This document shows positions 53,001-64,000 of a stretch of 64,000 bases of DNA, in pieces; within the stretch, counting starts at the first letter, position 1; each line of letters starts with the position of its first letter. Source of the DNA: Flexamia atlantica (lineage: Eukaryota; Arthropoda; Insecta; Hemiptera; Cicadellidae); assembly GCA_035578135.1 (NCBI GenBank), contig JAQJVK010000002.1, positions 71,154,052 to 71,218,051 on the forward strand, given 5' to 3'. A model generated the notes under the pieces. It saw only the letters and a program-made list of their open reading frames with translations. It was not told the origin of the DNA and made no database searches. The translations under genes were made by a program, and so were the position numbers.

Positions 53001-55880
53001 TGGGCCCTAGAAACGGCATCAGCTTCTTGGTCCGTTGCCAGAATGTGGACCATGTCGAGCCTTGCTGCTGACTCTGCGGAACACAAACATTGACGCTGAA
53101 ACATTCCTCTGACACTGCAGCTGCGGCAGTGTCAACTTCTTGGGCCACAGAAACGGCATCAGCTTCTTGGTCCGTTGCCAGGCTGTGGACCACGTCGACC
53201 CTTGCTGCTGACTCAGCGGAACACAAACATTGACGCTGAAACATTCCTCTGACACTACAGCTGCGGCAGTATCAACTTCTTGGGCCCTAGAAACGGCATC
53301 AGCTTCTTGGTCCGTTGCCAGGCTGTGGACCATGTCGACCCTTGCTGCTGACTCTGCGGAACACAAACACTGACGCTGAAACATTCCTCTGACACTACAG
53401 CTGCGGCAGTGTCAACTTCTTGGGCCCTAGAAACGGCATCAGCTTCTTGGTCCGTTGCCAGGCTGTGGACCATGTCGACCCTTGCTGCTGACTCTGCGGA
53501 ACACAAACATTGACGCTGAAACATTCCTCTGACACTACAGCTGCGGCAGTGTCAACTTCTTGGGCCCTAGAAACGGCATCAGCTTCTTGGTCCGTTGCCA
53601 GGCTGTGGACCATGTCGACCCTTGCTGCTGACTCTGCGGAACACAAACACTGACGCTGAAACATTCCTCTGACACTACAGCTGCGGCAGTGTCAACTTCT
53701 TGGGCCCTAGAAACGGCATCAGCTTCTTGGTCCGTTGCCAGGCTGTGGACCATGTCGACCCTTGCTGCTGACTCTGCGGAACACAAACACTGACGCTGAA
53801 ACATTCCTCTGACACTACAGCTGCGGCAGTGTCAACTTCTTGGGCCACAGAAACGGCATCAGCTTCTTGGTCCGTTGCCAGGCTGTGGACCATGTCGACC
53901 CTTGCTGCTGACTCTGCGGAACACAAACATTGACGCTGAAACATGCCTCTGACACTGCAGCTGCAGCAGTGTCAACTTCTTGGGCCCTAGAAACGGCATC
54001 AGCTTCTTGGTCCGTTGCCAGAATGTGGACCATGTCGAGCCTTGCTGCTGACTCTGCGGAACACAAACATTGACGCTGAAACATTCCTCTGACACTGCAG
54101 CTGCGGCAGTGTCAACTTCTTGGGCCACAGAAACGGCATCAGCTTCTTGGTCCGTTGCCAGGCTGTGGACCACGTCGACCCTTGCTGCTGACTCAGCGGA
54201 ACACAAACATTGACGCTGAAACATTCCTCTGACACTACAGCTGCGGCAGTGTCAACTTCTTGGGCCCTAGAAACGGCATCAGCTTCTTGGTCCGTTGCCA
54301 GGCTGTGGACCATGTCGACCCTTGCTGCTGACTCTGCGGAACACAAACATTGACGCTGAAACATTCCTCTGACACTACAGCTGCGGCAGTGTCAACTTCT
54401 TGGGCCCTAGAAACGGCATCAGCTTCTTGGTCCGTTGCCAGGCTGTGGACCATGTCGACCCTTGCTGCTGACTCTGCGGAACACAAACACTGACGCTGAA
54501 ACATTCCTCTGACACTACAGCTGCGGCAGTGTCAACTTCTTGGGCCCTAGAAACGGCATCAGCTTCTTGGTCCGTTGCCAGGCTGTGGACCATGTCGACC
54601 CTTGCTGCTGACTCTGCGGAACACAAACATTGACGCTGAAACATTCCTCTGACACTACAGCTGCGGCAGTGTCAACTTCTTGGGCCCTAGAAACGGCATC
54701 AGCTTCTTGGTCCGTTGCCAGGCTGTGGACCATGTCGACCCTTGCTGCTGACTCTGCGGAACACAAACATTGACACTGAAACATTCCTCTGACACTACAG
54801 CTGCGGCAGTGTAAACTTCTTGGGCCCTAGAAACGGCATCAGCTTCTTGGTCCGTTGCCAGGCTGTGGACCATGTCGACCCTTGCTGCTGACTCTGCGGA
54901 ACACAAACACTGACGCTGAAACATTCCTCTGACACTGCAGCTGCAGCAGTGTCAACTTCTTGGGCCCTAGAAACGGCATCAGCTTCTTGGTCCGTTGCCA
55001 GGCTGTGGACCATGTCGACCCTTGCTGCTGACTCTGTGGAACACAAACATTGACGCTGAAACATTCCTCTGACACTGCAGCTGCGGCAGTGTCAACTTCT
55101 TGGGCCACAGAAACGGCATCAGCTTCTTGGTCCGTTGCCAGGCTGTGGACAACGTCGACCCTTGCTGCTGACTCTGCGGAACACAAACATTGACGCTGAA
55201 ACATTCCTCTGACACTACAGCTGCGGCAGTGTCAACTTCTTGGGCCCTAGAAACGGCATCAGCTTCTTGGTCCGTTGCCAGGCTGTGGACCATGTCGACC
55301 CTTGCTGCTGACTCTGCGGAACACAAACACTGACGCTGAAACATTCCTCTGACACTACAGCTGCGGCAGTGTCAACTTCTTGGGCCACAGAAACGGCATC
55401 AGCTTCTTGGTCCGTTGCCAGGCTGTGGACCATGTCGACCCTTGCTGCTGACTCTGCGGAACACAAACATTGACGCTGAAACATTCCTCTGACACTACAG
55501 CTGCGGCAGTGTCAACTTCTTGGGCCCTAGAAACGGCATCAGCTTCTTGGTCCGTTGCCAGGCTGTGGACCATGTCGACCCTTGCTGCTGACTCTGCGGA
55601 ACACAAACACTGACGCTGAAACATTCCTCTGACACTACAGCTGCGGCAGTGTCAACTTCTTGGGCCACAGAAACGGCATCAGCTTCTTGGTCCGTTGCCA
55701 GGCTGTGGACCATGTCGACCCTTGCTGCTGACTCTGCGGAACACAAACATTGACGCTGAAACATGCCTCTGACACTGCAGCTGCAGCAGTGTCAACTTCT
55801 TGGGCCACAGAAACGGCATCAGCTTCTTGGTCCGTTGCCAGGCTGTGGACCATGTCGACCCTTGCTGCTGACTCTGCGGA
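50020..55880. repeat. Higher-order repeat of seven 140-bp units (980 bp)
   Basis: The marker GAATGTGGACCATGTCGAGC occurs at 50101, 51081, 53041 and 54021, that is, at 980 or 1960 bp. It is always followed by a unit with CACGTCGACC and ACTCAGCGGA. ACATGCCTCT precedes it in three cases. Unit order within the 980-bp block is largely kept, showing block duplication inside the array. Confidence 0.85.
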
Positions 55881-58379
55881 ACACAAACATTGACGCTGAA
55901 ACATTCCTCTGACACTACAGCTGCGGCAGTGTCAACTTCTTGGGCCCTAGAAACGGCATCAGCTTCTTGGTCCGTTGCCAGGCTGTGGACCATGTCGACC
56001 CTTGCTGCTGACTCTGCGGAACACAAACACTGACGCTGAAACATTCCTCTGACACTACAGCTGCGGCAGTGTCAACTTCTTGGGCCCTAGAAACGGCATC
56101 AGCTTCTTGGTCCGTTGCCAGGCTGTGGACCATGTCGACCCTTGCTGCTGACTCTGCGGAACACAAACATTGACGCTGAAACATTCCTCTGACACTACAG
56201 CTGCGGCAGTGTCAACTTCTTGGGCCACAGAAACGGCATCAGCTTCTTGGTCCATTGCCAGGCTGTGGACCATGTCGACCCTTGCTGCTGACTCTGCGGA
56301 ACACAAACATTGACGCTGAAACATTCCTCTGACACTACAGCTGCGGCAGTGTCAACTTCTTGGGCCCTAGAAACGGCATCAGCTTCTTGGTCCGTTTCCA
56401 GGCTGTGGACCATGTCGACCCTTGCTGCTGACTCTGCTAAACACAAACATTGACGCTGAAACATTCCTCTGACACTACAGCTGCGGCAGTGTCAACTTCT
56501 TGGGCCCTAGAAACGGCATCAGCTTCTTGGTCCGTTGCCAGGCTGTGGACCATGTCGACCCTTGCTGCTGACTCTGCGGAACACAAACACTGACGCTGAA
56601 ACATTCCTCTGACACTACAGCTGCGGCAGTGTCAACTTCTTGGCCCCTAGAAACGGCATCAGCTTCTTGGTCCGTTACCAGGCTGTGGACCATGTCGACC
56701 CTTGCTGCTGACTCTGCGGAACGCAAACATTGATGTGAAACATTCCTCTGACAGTGCAGCTGCAGCAGTGTCAACTTCTTGGGCCCTAGAAACGGCATCA
56801 GCTTCTTGGTCCGTTGCCAGGCTGTGGACCATGTCGACCCTTGCTGCTGACTCTGCGGAACGCAAACATTGATGTGAAACATTCCTCTGACACTGCAGCT
56901 GCAGCAGTGTCAACTTCATGGGCCCTAGAAACGGCATCAGCTTCTTGGTCCGTTGCCAGGCTGTGGACCATGTCGACCCTTGCTGCTGACTCTGCGGAAC
57001 GCAAACATTGATGTGAAACATTCCTCTGACACTGCAGCTGCAGCAGTGTCAACTTCATGGGCCCTAGAAACGGCACCAGCTTCTTGGTCCGTTGCCAGGC
57101 TGTGGACCATGTCGACCCTTGCTGCTGACTCTGCGGAACACAAACATTAAAAACATTCCTCTGACACTACAGCTGCGGCAGTGTCAACTTCTTGGGCCAC
57201 AGAAACGGCATCAGCTTCTTGGTCCGTTGCCAGGCTTTGAACCATGTTGACCCTTGCTGCTGACTCTGCGGAACACATACATTGACACTGAAACATTCCT
57301 CTGACACTGCAGCTGCGGCAGTGTAAACTTCTTGGGCCCTAGAAACGGCATCAGCTTCTTGGTCCGTTGCCAGGCTTTGAACCATGTTGACCCTTGCTGC
57401 TGACTCTGCGGAACACAAACATTGACACTGAAACATTCCTCTGACACTGCAGCTGCGGCAGTGTAAACTTCTTGGGCCACAAAAACAGCATCAGCTTCTT
57501 GGTCCGTTGCCAGGCTGTGGACCATGTCGACCCTTGCTGCTGACTCTGCGGAACACAAACATTGACACTGAAACATTCCTCTGACACTACAGCTGCGGCA
57601 GTGTCAACTTCTTGGGCCCTAGAAACGGCATCAGCTTCTTGGTCCGTTGCCAGGCTGTGGACCATGTCGACCCTTGCTGCTGACCCTGCGGAACACAAAC
57701 ATTGACGCTGAAACATTCCTCTGACACTGCAGCTGCAGCAGTGTCAACTTCTTGGGCCCTAGAAACGGCATCAGCTTCTTGGTCCGTTGCCAGGCTGTGA
57801 ACCATGTTGACCCTTGCTGCTGACTCTGCGGAACACAAACATTGACACTGAAACATTCCTCTGACACTGCAGCTGCGGCAGTGTAAACTTCTTGGGCCAC
57901 AAAAACAGCATCAGCTTCTTGGTCCGTTGCCAAGCTGTGGACCATGTCGACCCTTGCTGCTGACTCTGTGGAACACAAACATTGACACTGAAACATTCCT
58001 CTGACACTGCAGCTGCGGCAGTGTCAACTTCTTGGGCCACAGAAACGGCATCAGCTTCTTGGTCCGTTGCCAGGCTGTGGACCATGTCGACCCTTGCTGC
58101 TGACTCTGCGAAACACAAACATTGACGCTGAAACATTCCTCTGACACTGCAGCTGCAGCAGTGTCATCTTCTTGGGCCACAGAAACGGCATCAGCTTCTT
58201 GGTCCATTGCCAGGCTGTGGACCATGTTGACCCTTGCTGCTGACCCTGCGAAACACAAACACTGACGCTGAAACATTCCTCTGACACTACAGCTGCGGCA
58301 GTGTCAACTTCTTGAGCCCTAGAAACGGCATCAGCTTCTTGGTCCGTTGCCAGGCTGTGGACCATGTCGTCCCTTGCTG

Positions 58380-61300
58380 CTGACTCTGCGAAACACAAAC
58401 ATTGACGCTGAAACATTCCTCTGACACTGCAGCTGCAGCAGTGTCAACTTCTTGGGCCCTAGAAACGGCATCAGCTTCTTGGTCCGTTGCCAGGCTGTGA
58501 ACCATGTTGACCCTTGCTGCTGACTCTGCGGAACACAAACATTGACACTGAAACATTCCTCTGACACTGCAGCTGCGGCAGTGTAAACTTCTTGGGCCAC
58601 AAAAACAGCATCAGCTTCTTGGTCCGTTGCCAAGCTGTGGACCATGTCGACCCTTGCTGCTGACTCTGTGGAACACAAACATTGACACTGAAACATTCCT
58701 CTGACACTGCAGCTGCGGCAGTGTCAACTTCTTGGGCCACAGAAACGGCATCAGCTTCTTGGTCCGTTGCCAGGCTGTGGACCATGTCGACCCTTGCTGC
58801 TGACTCTGCGGAACACAAACATTGACGCTGAAACATTCCTCTGACAGTGCAGCTGCGGCAGTGTCAACTTCTTGGGCCCTAGAAACGGCATCAGCTTCTT
58901 GGTCCGTTGCCAGGCTGTGGACCATGTCGACCCTTGCTGCTGACTTTGACGAACACAAACACTGACACTGAAACATTCCTCTGACACTACAGCTGCGGCA
59001 GTGTCAACTTCTTGGGCCCTAGAAACGGCATCAGCTTCTTGGTCCGTTGCCAGGCTGTGGACCATGTCGACCCTTGCTGCTGACTCTGCGGAACACAAAC
59101 ATTGACGCTGAAACATTCCTCTGACACTGCAGCTGCGGCAGTGTCAACTTCTTGGGCCACAGAAACGGCATCAGCTTCTTGGTCCGTTGCCAGGCTGTGG
59201 ACCATGTCGACCCTTGCTGCTGACTCTGCGAAACACAAACATTGACACTGAAACATTCCTCTGACACTGCAGCTGCGGCAGTGTCAACTTCTTGGGCCAC
59301 AAAAACAGCATCAGCTTTTTGGTCCGTTGCCAAGCTGTGGACCATGTCGACCCTTGCTGCTGACTCTGCGGAACACAAACATTGACACTGAAACATTCCT
59401 CTGACACTGCAGCTGCGGCAGTGTCAACTTCTTGGGCCACAGAAACGGCATCAGCTTCTTGGTCCGTTGCCAGGCTGTGGACCATGTCGACCCTTGCTGC
59501 TGACTCTGCGGAACACAAACACTGACGCTGAAACATTCCTCTGACACTGCAGCTGCGGCAGTGTCAACTTCTTGGGCCACAGAAACGGCATCAGCTTCTT
59601 GGTCCGTTGCCAGGCTGTGGACCATGTCGACCCTTGCTGCTGACTCTGCGGAACACAAACATTGACGCTGAAACATTCCTCTGACAGTGCAGCTGTGGCA
59701 GTGTCAACTTCTTGGGCCCTAGAAACGGCATCAGCTTCTTGGTCCGTTGCCAGGCTGTGGACCATGTCGACCCTTGCTGCTGACTCTGCGGAACACAAAC
59801 ATTGACGCTGAAACATTCGTCTGACACTGCAGCTGCGCCAGTGTCAACTTCTTGGGCCACAGAAACGGCATCAGCTTCTTGGTCCGTTGCCAGGCTGTGG
59901 ACCATGTCGACCCTTGCTGCTGACTCTGCGGAACACAAACACTGACACTGAAACATTCCTCTGACACTACAGCGCGGCAGTGTCAACTTCTTGGGCCCTA
60001 GAAACGGCATCAGCTTCTTGGTCCGTTGCCAGGCTGTGGACCATGTCGACCCTTGCTGCTGACTCTGCGGAACACAAACATTGACGCTGAAACATTCCTC
60101 TGACAGTGCAGCTGCGGCAGTGTCAACTTCTTGGGCCACAGAAACGGCATCAGCTTCTTGGTCCATTGCCAGGCTGTGGACCATATTGACCCTTGCTGCT
60201 GACTCTGCGGAACACAAACATTGACACTGAAACATTCCTCTGACACTACAGCTGCGGCAGTGTCAACTTCATGGGCCCTAGAAACGGCATCAGCTTCTTG
60301 GTCCATTGCCAGGCTGTGGACCATGTCGACCCTTGCTGCTGACCCTGCGAAACACAAACACTGACGCTGAAACATTCCTCTGACACTACAGCTGCGGCAG
60401 TGTCAACTTCTTGAGCCCTAGAAACGGCATCAGCTTCTTGGTCCGTTGCCAGGCTGTGGACCATGTCGACCCTTGCTGCTGACTCTGCGAAACACAAACA
60501 TTGACGCTGAAACATTCCTCTGACACTGCAGCTGCAGCAGTGTCAACTTCTTGGGCCCTAGAAACGGCATCAGCTTCTTGGTCCGTTGCCGAGCTGTGAA
60601 CCATGTTGACCCTTGCTGCTGACTCTGCGGAACACAAACATTGACACTGAAACATTCCTCTGACACTGCAGCTGCGGCAGAGTAAACTTCTTGGGCCACA
60701 AAAACAGCATCAGCTTCTTGGTCCGTTGCCAAGCTGTGGACCATGTCGACCCTTGCTGCTGACTCTGTGGAACACAAACATTGACACTGAAACATTCCTC
60801 TGACACTGCAGCTGCGGCAGTGTCAACTTCTTGGGCCACAGAAACGGCATCAGCTTCTTGGTCCGTTGCCAGGCTGTGGACCATGTCGACCCTTGCTGCT
60901 GACTCTGCGGAACACAAACATTGACGCTGAAACATTCCTCTGACAGTGCAGCTGCGGCAGTGTCAACTTCTTGGGCCCTAGAAACGGCATCAGCTTCTTG
61001 GTCCGTTGCCAGGCTGTGGACCATGTCGACCCTTGCTGCTGACTCTGACGAACACAAACACTGACACTGAAACATTCCTCTGACACTACAGCTGCGGCAG
61101 TGTCAACTTCTTGGGCCCTAGAAACGGCATCAGCTTCTTGGTCCGTTGCCAGGCTGTGGACCATGTCGACCCTTGCTGCTGACTCTGCGGAACACAAACA
61201 TTGACGCTGAAACATTCCTCTGACACTGCAGCTGCGGCAGTGTCAACTTCTTGGGCCACAGAAACGGCATCAGCTTCTTGGTCCGTTGCCAGGCTGTGGA

Positions 61301-62230
61301 CCATGTCGACCCTTGCTGCTGACTCTGCGAAACACAAACATTGACACTGAAACATTCCTCTGACACTGCAGCTGCGGCAGTGTCAACTTCTTGGGCCACA
61401 AAAACAGCATCAGCTTCTTGGTCCGTTGCCAGGCTGTGGACCATGTCGACCCTTGCTGCTGACTCTGCGGAACACAAACACTGACGCTGAAACATTCCTC
61501 TGACACTGCAGCTGCGGCAGTGTCAACTTCTTGGGCCACAGAAACGGCATCAGCTTCTTGGTCCGTTGCCAGGCTGTGGACCATGTCGACCCTTGCTGCT
61601 GACTCTGCGGAACACAAACATTGACGCTGAAACATTCCTCTGACAGTGCAGCTGCGGCAGTGTCAACTTCTTGGGCCCTAGAAACGGCATCAGCTTCTTG
61701 GTCCGTTGCCAGGCTGTGGACTATGTCGACCCTTGCTGCTGACTCTGCGGAACACAAACATTGACGCTGAAACATTCGTCTGACACTGCAGCTGCGCCAG
61801 TGTCAACTTCTTGGGCCACAGAAACGGCATCAGCTTCTTGGTCCGTTGCCAGGCTGTGGACCATGTCGACCCTTGCTGCTGACTCTGCGGAACACAAACA
61901 CTGACACTGAAACATTCCTCTGACACTATAGCGCGGCAGTGTCAACTTCTTGGGCCCTAGAAACGGCATCAGCTTCTTGGTCCGTTGCCAGGCTGTGGAC
62001 CATGTCGACCCTTGCTGCTGACTCTGCGGAACACAAACATTGACGCTGAAACATTCCTCTGACAGTGCAGCTGCGGCAGTGTCAACTTCTTGGGCCACAG
62101 AAACGGCATCAGCTTCTTTGTCCATTGCCAGGCTGTGGACCATATTGACCCTTGCTGCTGACTCTGCGGAACACAAACATTGACACTGAAACATTCCTCT
62201 GACACTACAGCTGCGGCAGTGTCAACTTCA
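58380..62230. repeat. Second zone of the satellite with large block duplications
   Basis: 58380-59530 resembles 60480-61630 (offset about 2.1 kb), and the unusual units with ACATTCGTCTG and AGCGCGGCAG at 59810-59970 recur at 61770-61935 (offset about 1.96 kb). This zone shows a different mix of unit variants from 50-56 kb. Confidence 0.75.
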
Positions 62231-64000
62231 TGGGCCCTAGAAACGGCATCAGCTTCTTGGTCCATTGCCAGGCTGTGGACCATGTCGACCCTTGCTGCTG
62301 ACTCTGCGAAACACAAACATTGACGCTGAAACATTCCTCTGACACTACAGCTGCGGCAGTGTCAACTTCTTGGGCCACAGAAACGGCATCAGCTTCTTGG
62401 TCCGTTGCCAGGCTGTGGACCATGTCGACCCTTGCTGCTGACTCTGCGGAACACAAACACTGACACTGAAACATTCCTCTGACACTACAGCGCGGCAGTG
62501 TCAACTTCTTGGGCCCTAGAAACGGCATCAGCTTCTTGGTCCGTTGCCAGGCTGTGGACCATGTCGACCCTTGCTGCTGACTCTGCGGAACACAAACATT
62601 GACGCTGAAACATTCCTCTGACAGTGCAGCTGCGGCATTGTCAACTTCTTGGGCCACAGAAACGGCATCAGCTTCTTGGTCCATTGCCAGGCTGTGGACC
62701 ATATTGACCCTTGCTGCTGACTCTGCGGAACACAAACACTGACACTGAAACATTCCTCTGACACTACAGCGCGGCAGTGTCAACTTCTTGGGCCCTAGAA
62801 ACGGCATCAGCTTCTTGGTCCGTTGCCAGGCTGTGGACCATGTCGACCCTTGCTGCTGACTCTGCGGAACACAAACATTGACGCTGAAACATTCCTCTGA
62901 CAGTGCAGCTGCGGCAGTGTCAACTTCTTGGGCCCTAGAAACGGCATCAGCTTCTTGGTCCGTTGCCAGGCTGTGGACCATGTCGACCCTTGCTGCTGAC
63001 TCTGACGAACACAAACACTGACACTGAAACATTCCTCTGACACTACAGCTGCGGCAGTGTCAACTTCTTGGGCCCTAGAAACGGCATCAGCTTCTTGATC
63101 CGTTGCCAGGCTGTGGACCATGTCGACCCTTGCTGCTGACTCTGCGGAACACAAACACTGACGCTGAAACATTCCTCTGACACTACAGCTGCGGCAGTGT
63201 CAACTTCTTGGGCCCTAGAAACGGCATCAGCTTCTTGGTCCGTTGCCAGGCTGTGGACCATGTCGACCCTTGCTGCTGACTCTGCGGAACACAAACACTG
63301 ACGCTGAAACATGCCTCTGACACTACAGCTGCAGCAGTGTCAACTTCTTGGGCCCTAGAAACGGCATCAGCTTCTTGGTCCGTTGCCAGGCTGTGGACCA
63401 TGTCGACCCTTGCTGCTGACTCTGCGGAACACAAACACTGACGCTGAAACATTCCTCTGACACTGCAGCTGCAGCAGTGTCAACTTCTTGGGCCCTAGAA
63501 ACGGCATCAGCTTCTTGGTCCGTTGCCAGGCTGTGGACCATGTCGACCCTTGCTGCTGACTCTGCGGAACACAAACACTGACGCTGAAACATTCCTCTGA
63601 CACTGCAGCTGCAGCAGTGTCAACTTCTTGGGCCCTAGAAACGGCATCAGCTTCTTGGTCCATTGCCAGGCTGTGGACCATGTCGACCCTTGCTGCTGAC
63701 TCTGCGAAACACAAACATTGACGCTGAAACATTCCTCTGACACTACAGCTGCGGCAGTGTCAACTTCTTGGGCCACAGAAACGGCATCAGCTTCTTGGTC
63801 CGTTGCCAGGCTGTGGACCATGTCGACCCTTGCTGCTGACTCTGCGGAACACAAACACTGACACTGAAACATTCCTCTGACACTACAGCGCGGCAGTGTC
63901 AACTTCTTGGGCCCTAGAAACGGCATCAGCTTCTTGGTCCGTTGCCAGGCTGTGGACCATGTCGACCCTTGCTGCTGACTCTGCGGAACACAAACATTGA

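Larger units (their letters stand above)
48735..64000. repeat. 140-bp satellite built from an ABCB6 intron-exon (3' splice-site) junction, about 109 units, open at the right edge
   Basis: On the minus (gene) strand each unit holds an intron-like part (GAGGAATGTTTCAGCGTCA, then TTTGTGTTCCGCAG), the acceptor, and about 95 bp of exon copy (AGTCAGCAGCAAGGGTCGAC, TGGCAACGGACCAAGAAGCT, GATGCCGTTTCT) up to CAGCTG. The exon part then runs back into the next unit's intron-like part and there is no strong donor. Units are 140 bp, with 139-bp and a few other lengths at about 49110, 56740-57150, 59965, 61930, 62490, 62770 and 63890. Some units keep the ancestral Trp codon (CTGTGGCCC), more carry Gly (CTAGGGCCC). 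Many end CAGCTGTAG, a stop in the exon frame. Since 140 is not a multiple of 3, open frames here shift every unit and are not genes. Confidence 0.93.

Noticed and set aside
48498..63926. Dozens of overlapping minus-strand open frames of 89, 121 and up to 275 codons
   Set aside because: They are the same 140-bp satellite unit read in shifting frames. Lengths of 89, 121 and longer follow from stop placement and 139-bp units. No start context, no separate gene.

Overview
The window is eukaryotic, AT-rich and crowded with transposable elements. It is most likely from an insect, and a hemipteran is my best guess from the style of its repeats (low confidence in the order). Short GC-rich exons with GT-AG introns sit in a background of non-LTR retrotransposons, a Penelope-like element, Tigger/pogo, mariner, TTAA-flanked and hAT-type DNA elements, tRNA-derived SINEs, and satellites. 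There are no bacterial features.

Layout. 1-3357: transposable elements (an R1-clade ORF1 cut by the left edge, a decayed Jockey/CR1-type LINE, and a SINE with a perfect target duplication). 3578-8730 (+): the last five exons of the 26S proteasome ATPase Rpt1/PSMC2; its N-terminal exons lie left of the window. 10544-13887 (-): a two-exon, divergent protein kinase of the PKA catalytic-subunit family. 13950-26480: gene-poor DNA with MITEs, LINE fragments, a 113-bp perfect palindrome, a Tigger element with a LINE nested in it, and a tandem repeat of about 0.86 kb. 26487-27060: a decayed duplicate of the Rpt1 last exon and 3' flank. 27161-48734 (-): twelve exons (about 619 residues) of ABCB6, a half-size ABC transporter; its N-terminal region lies right of the window. 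48735-64000: a satellite of about 109 units of 140 bp, still running at the window edge.

The main observation is that two large arrays inside ABCB6 are copies of that gene's own exon-intron junctions. The 140-bp satellite carries the 3' splice site and the first part of the exon at 48560-48734. The 37/49-bp minisatellite at 34330-36752 carries the 5' splice site of the exon at 37515-37722. On the transcribed strand, the gene therefore has about a hundred acceptor copies just upstream of one exon and about sixty donor copies just downstream of another. Smaller decayed versions of the same thing appear in an Rpt1 intron (copies of an acceptor region and of an exon end) and at 42602-42704 (a truncated ABCB6 exon copy). 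I know of no described system of this kind. It could affect splicing, or it could simply be unequal crossing-over seeded at splice junctions.

The three genes have no evident pathway link: Rpt1 serves the proteasome, the kinase is a signalling enzyme, and ABCB6 is a membrane transporter. Rpt1 and ABCB6 are convergent, and the Rpt1-derived fragment lying against the ABCB6 3' end suggests they were once tail-to-tail neighbours.
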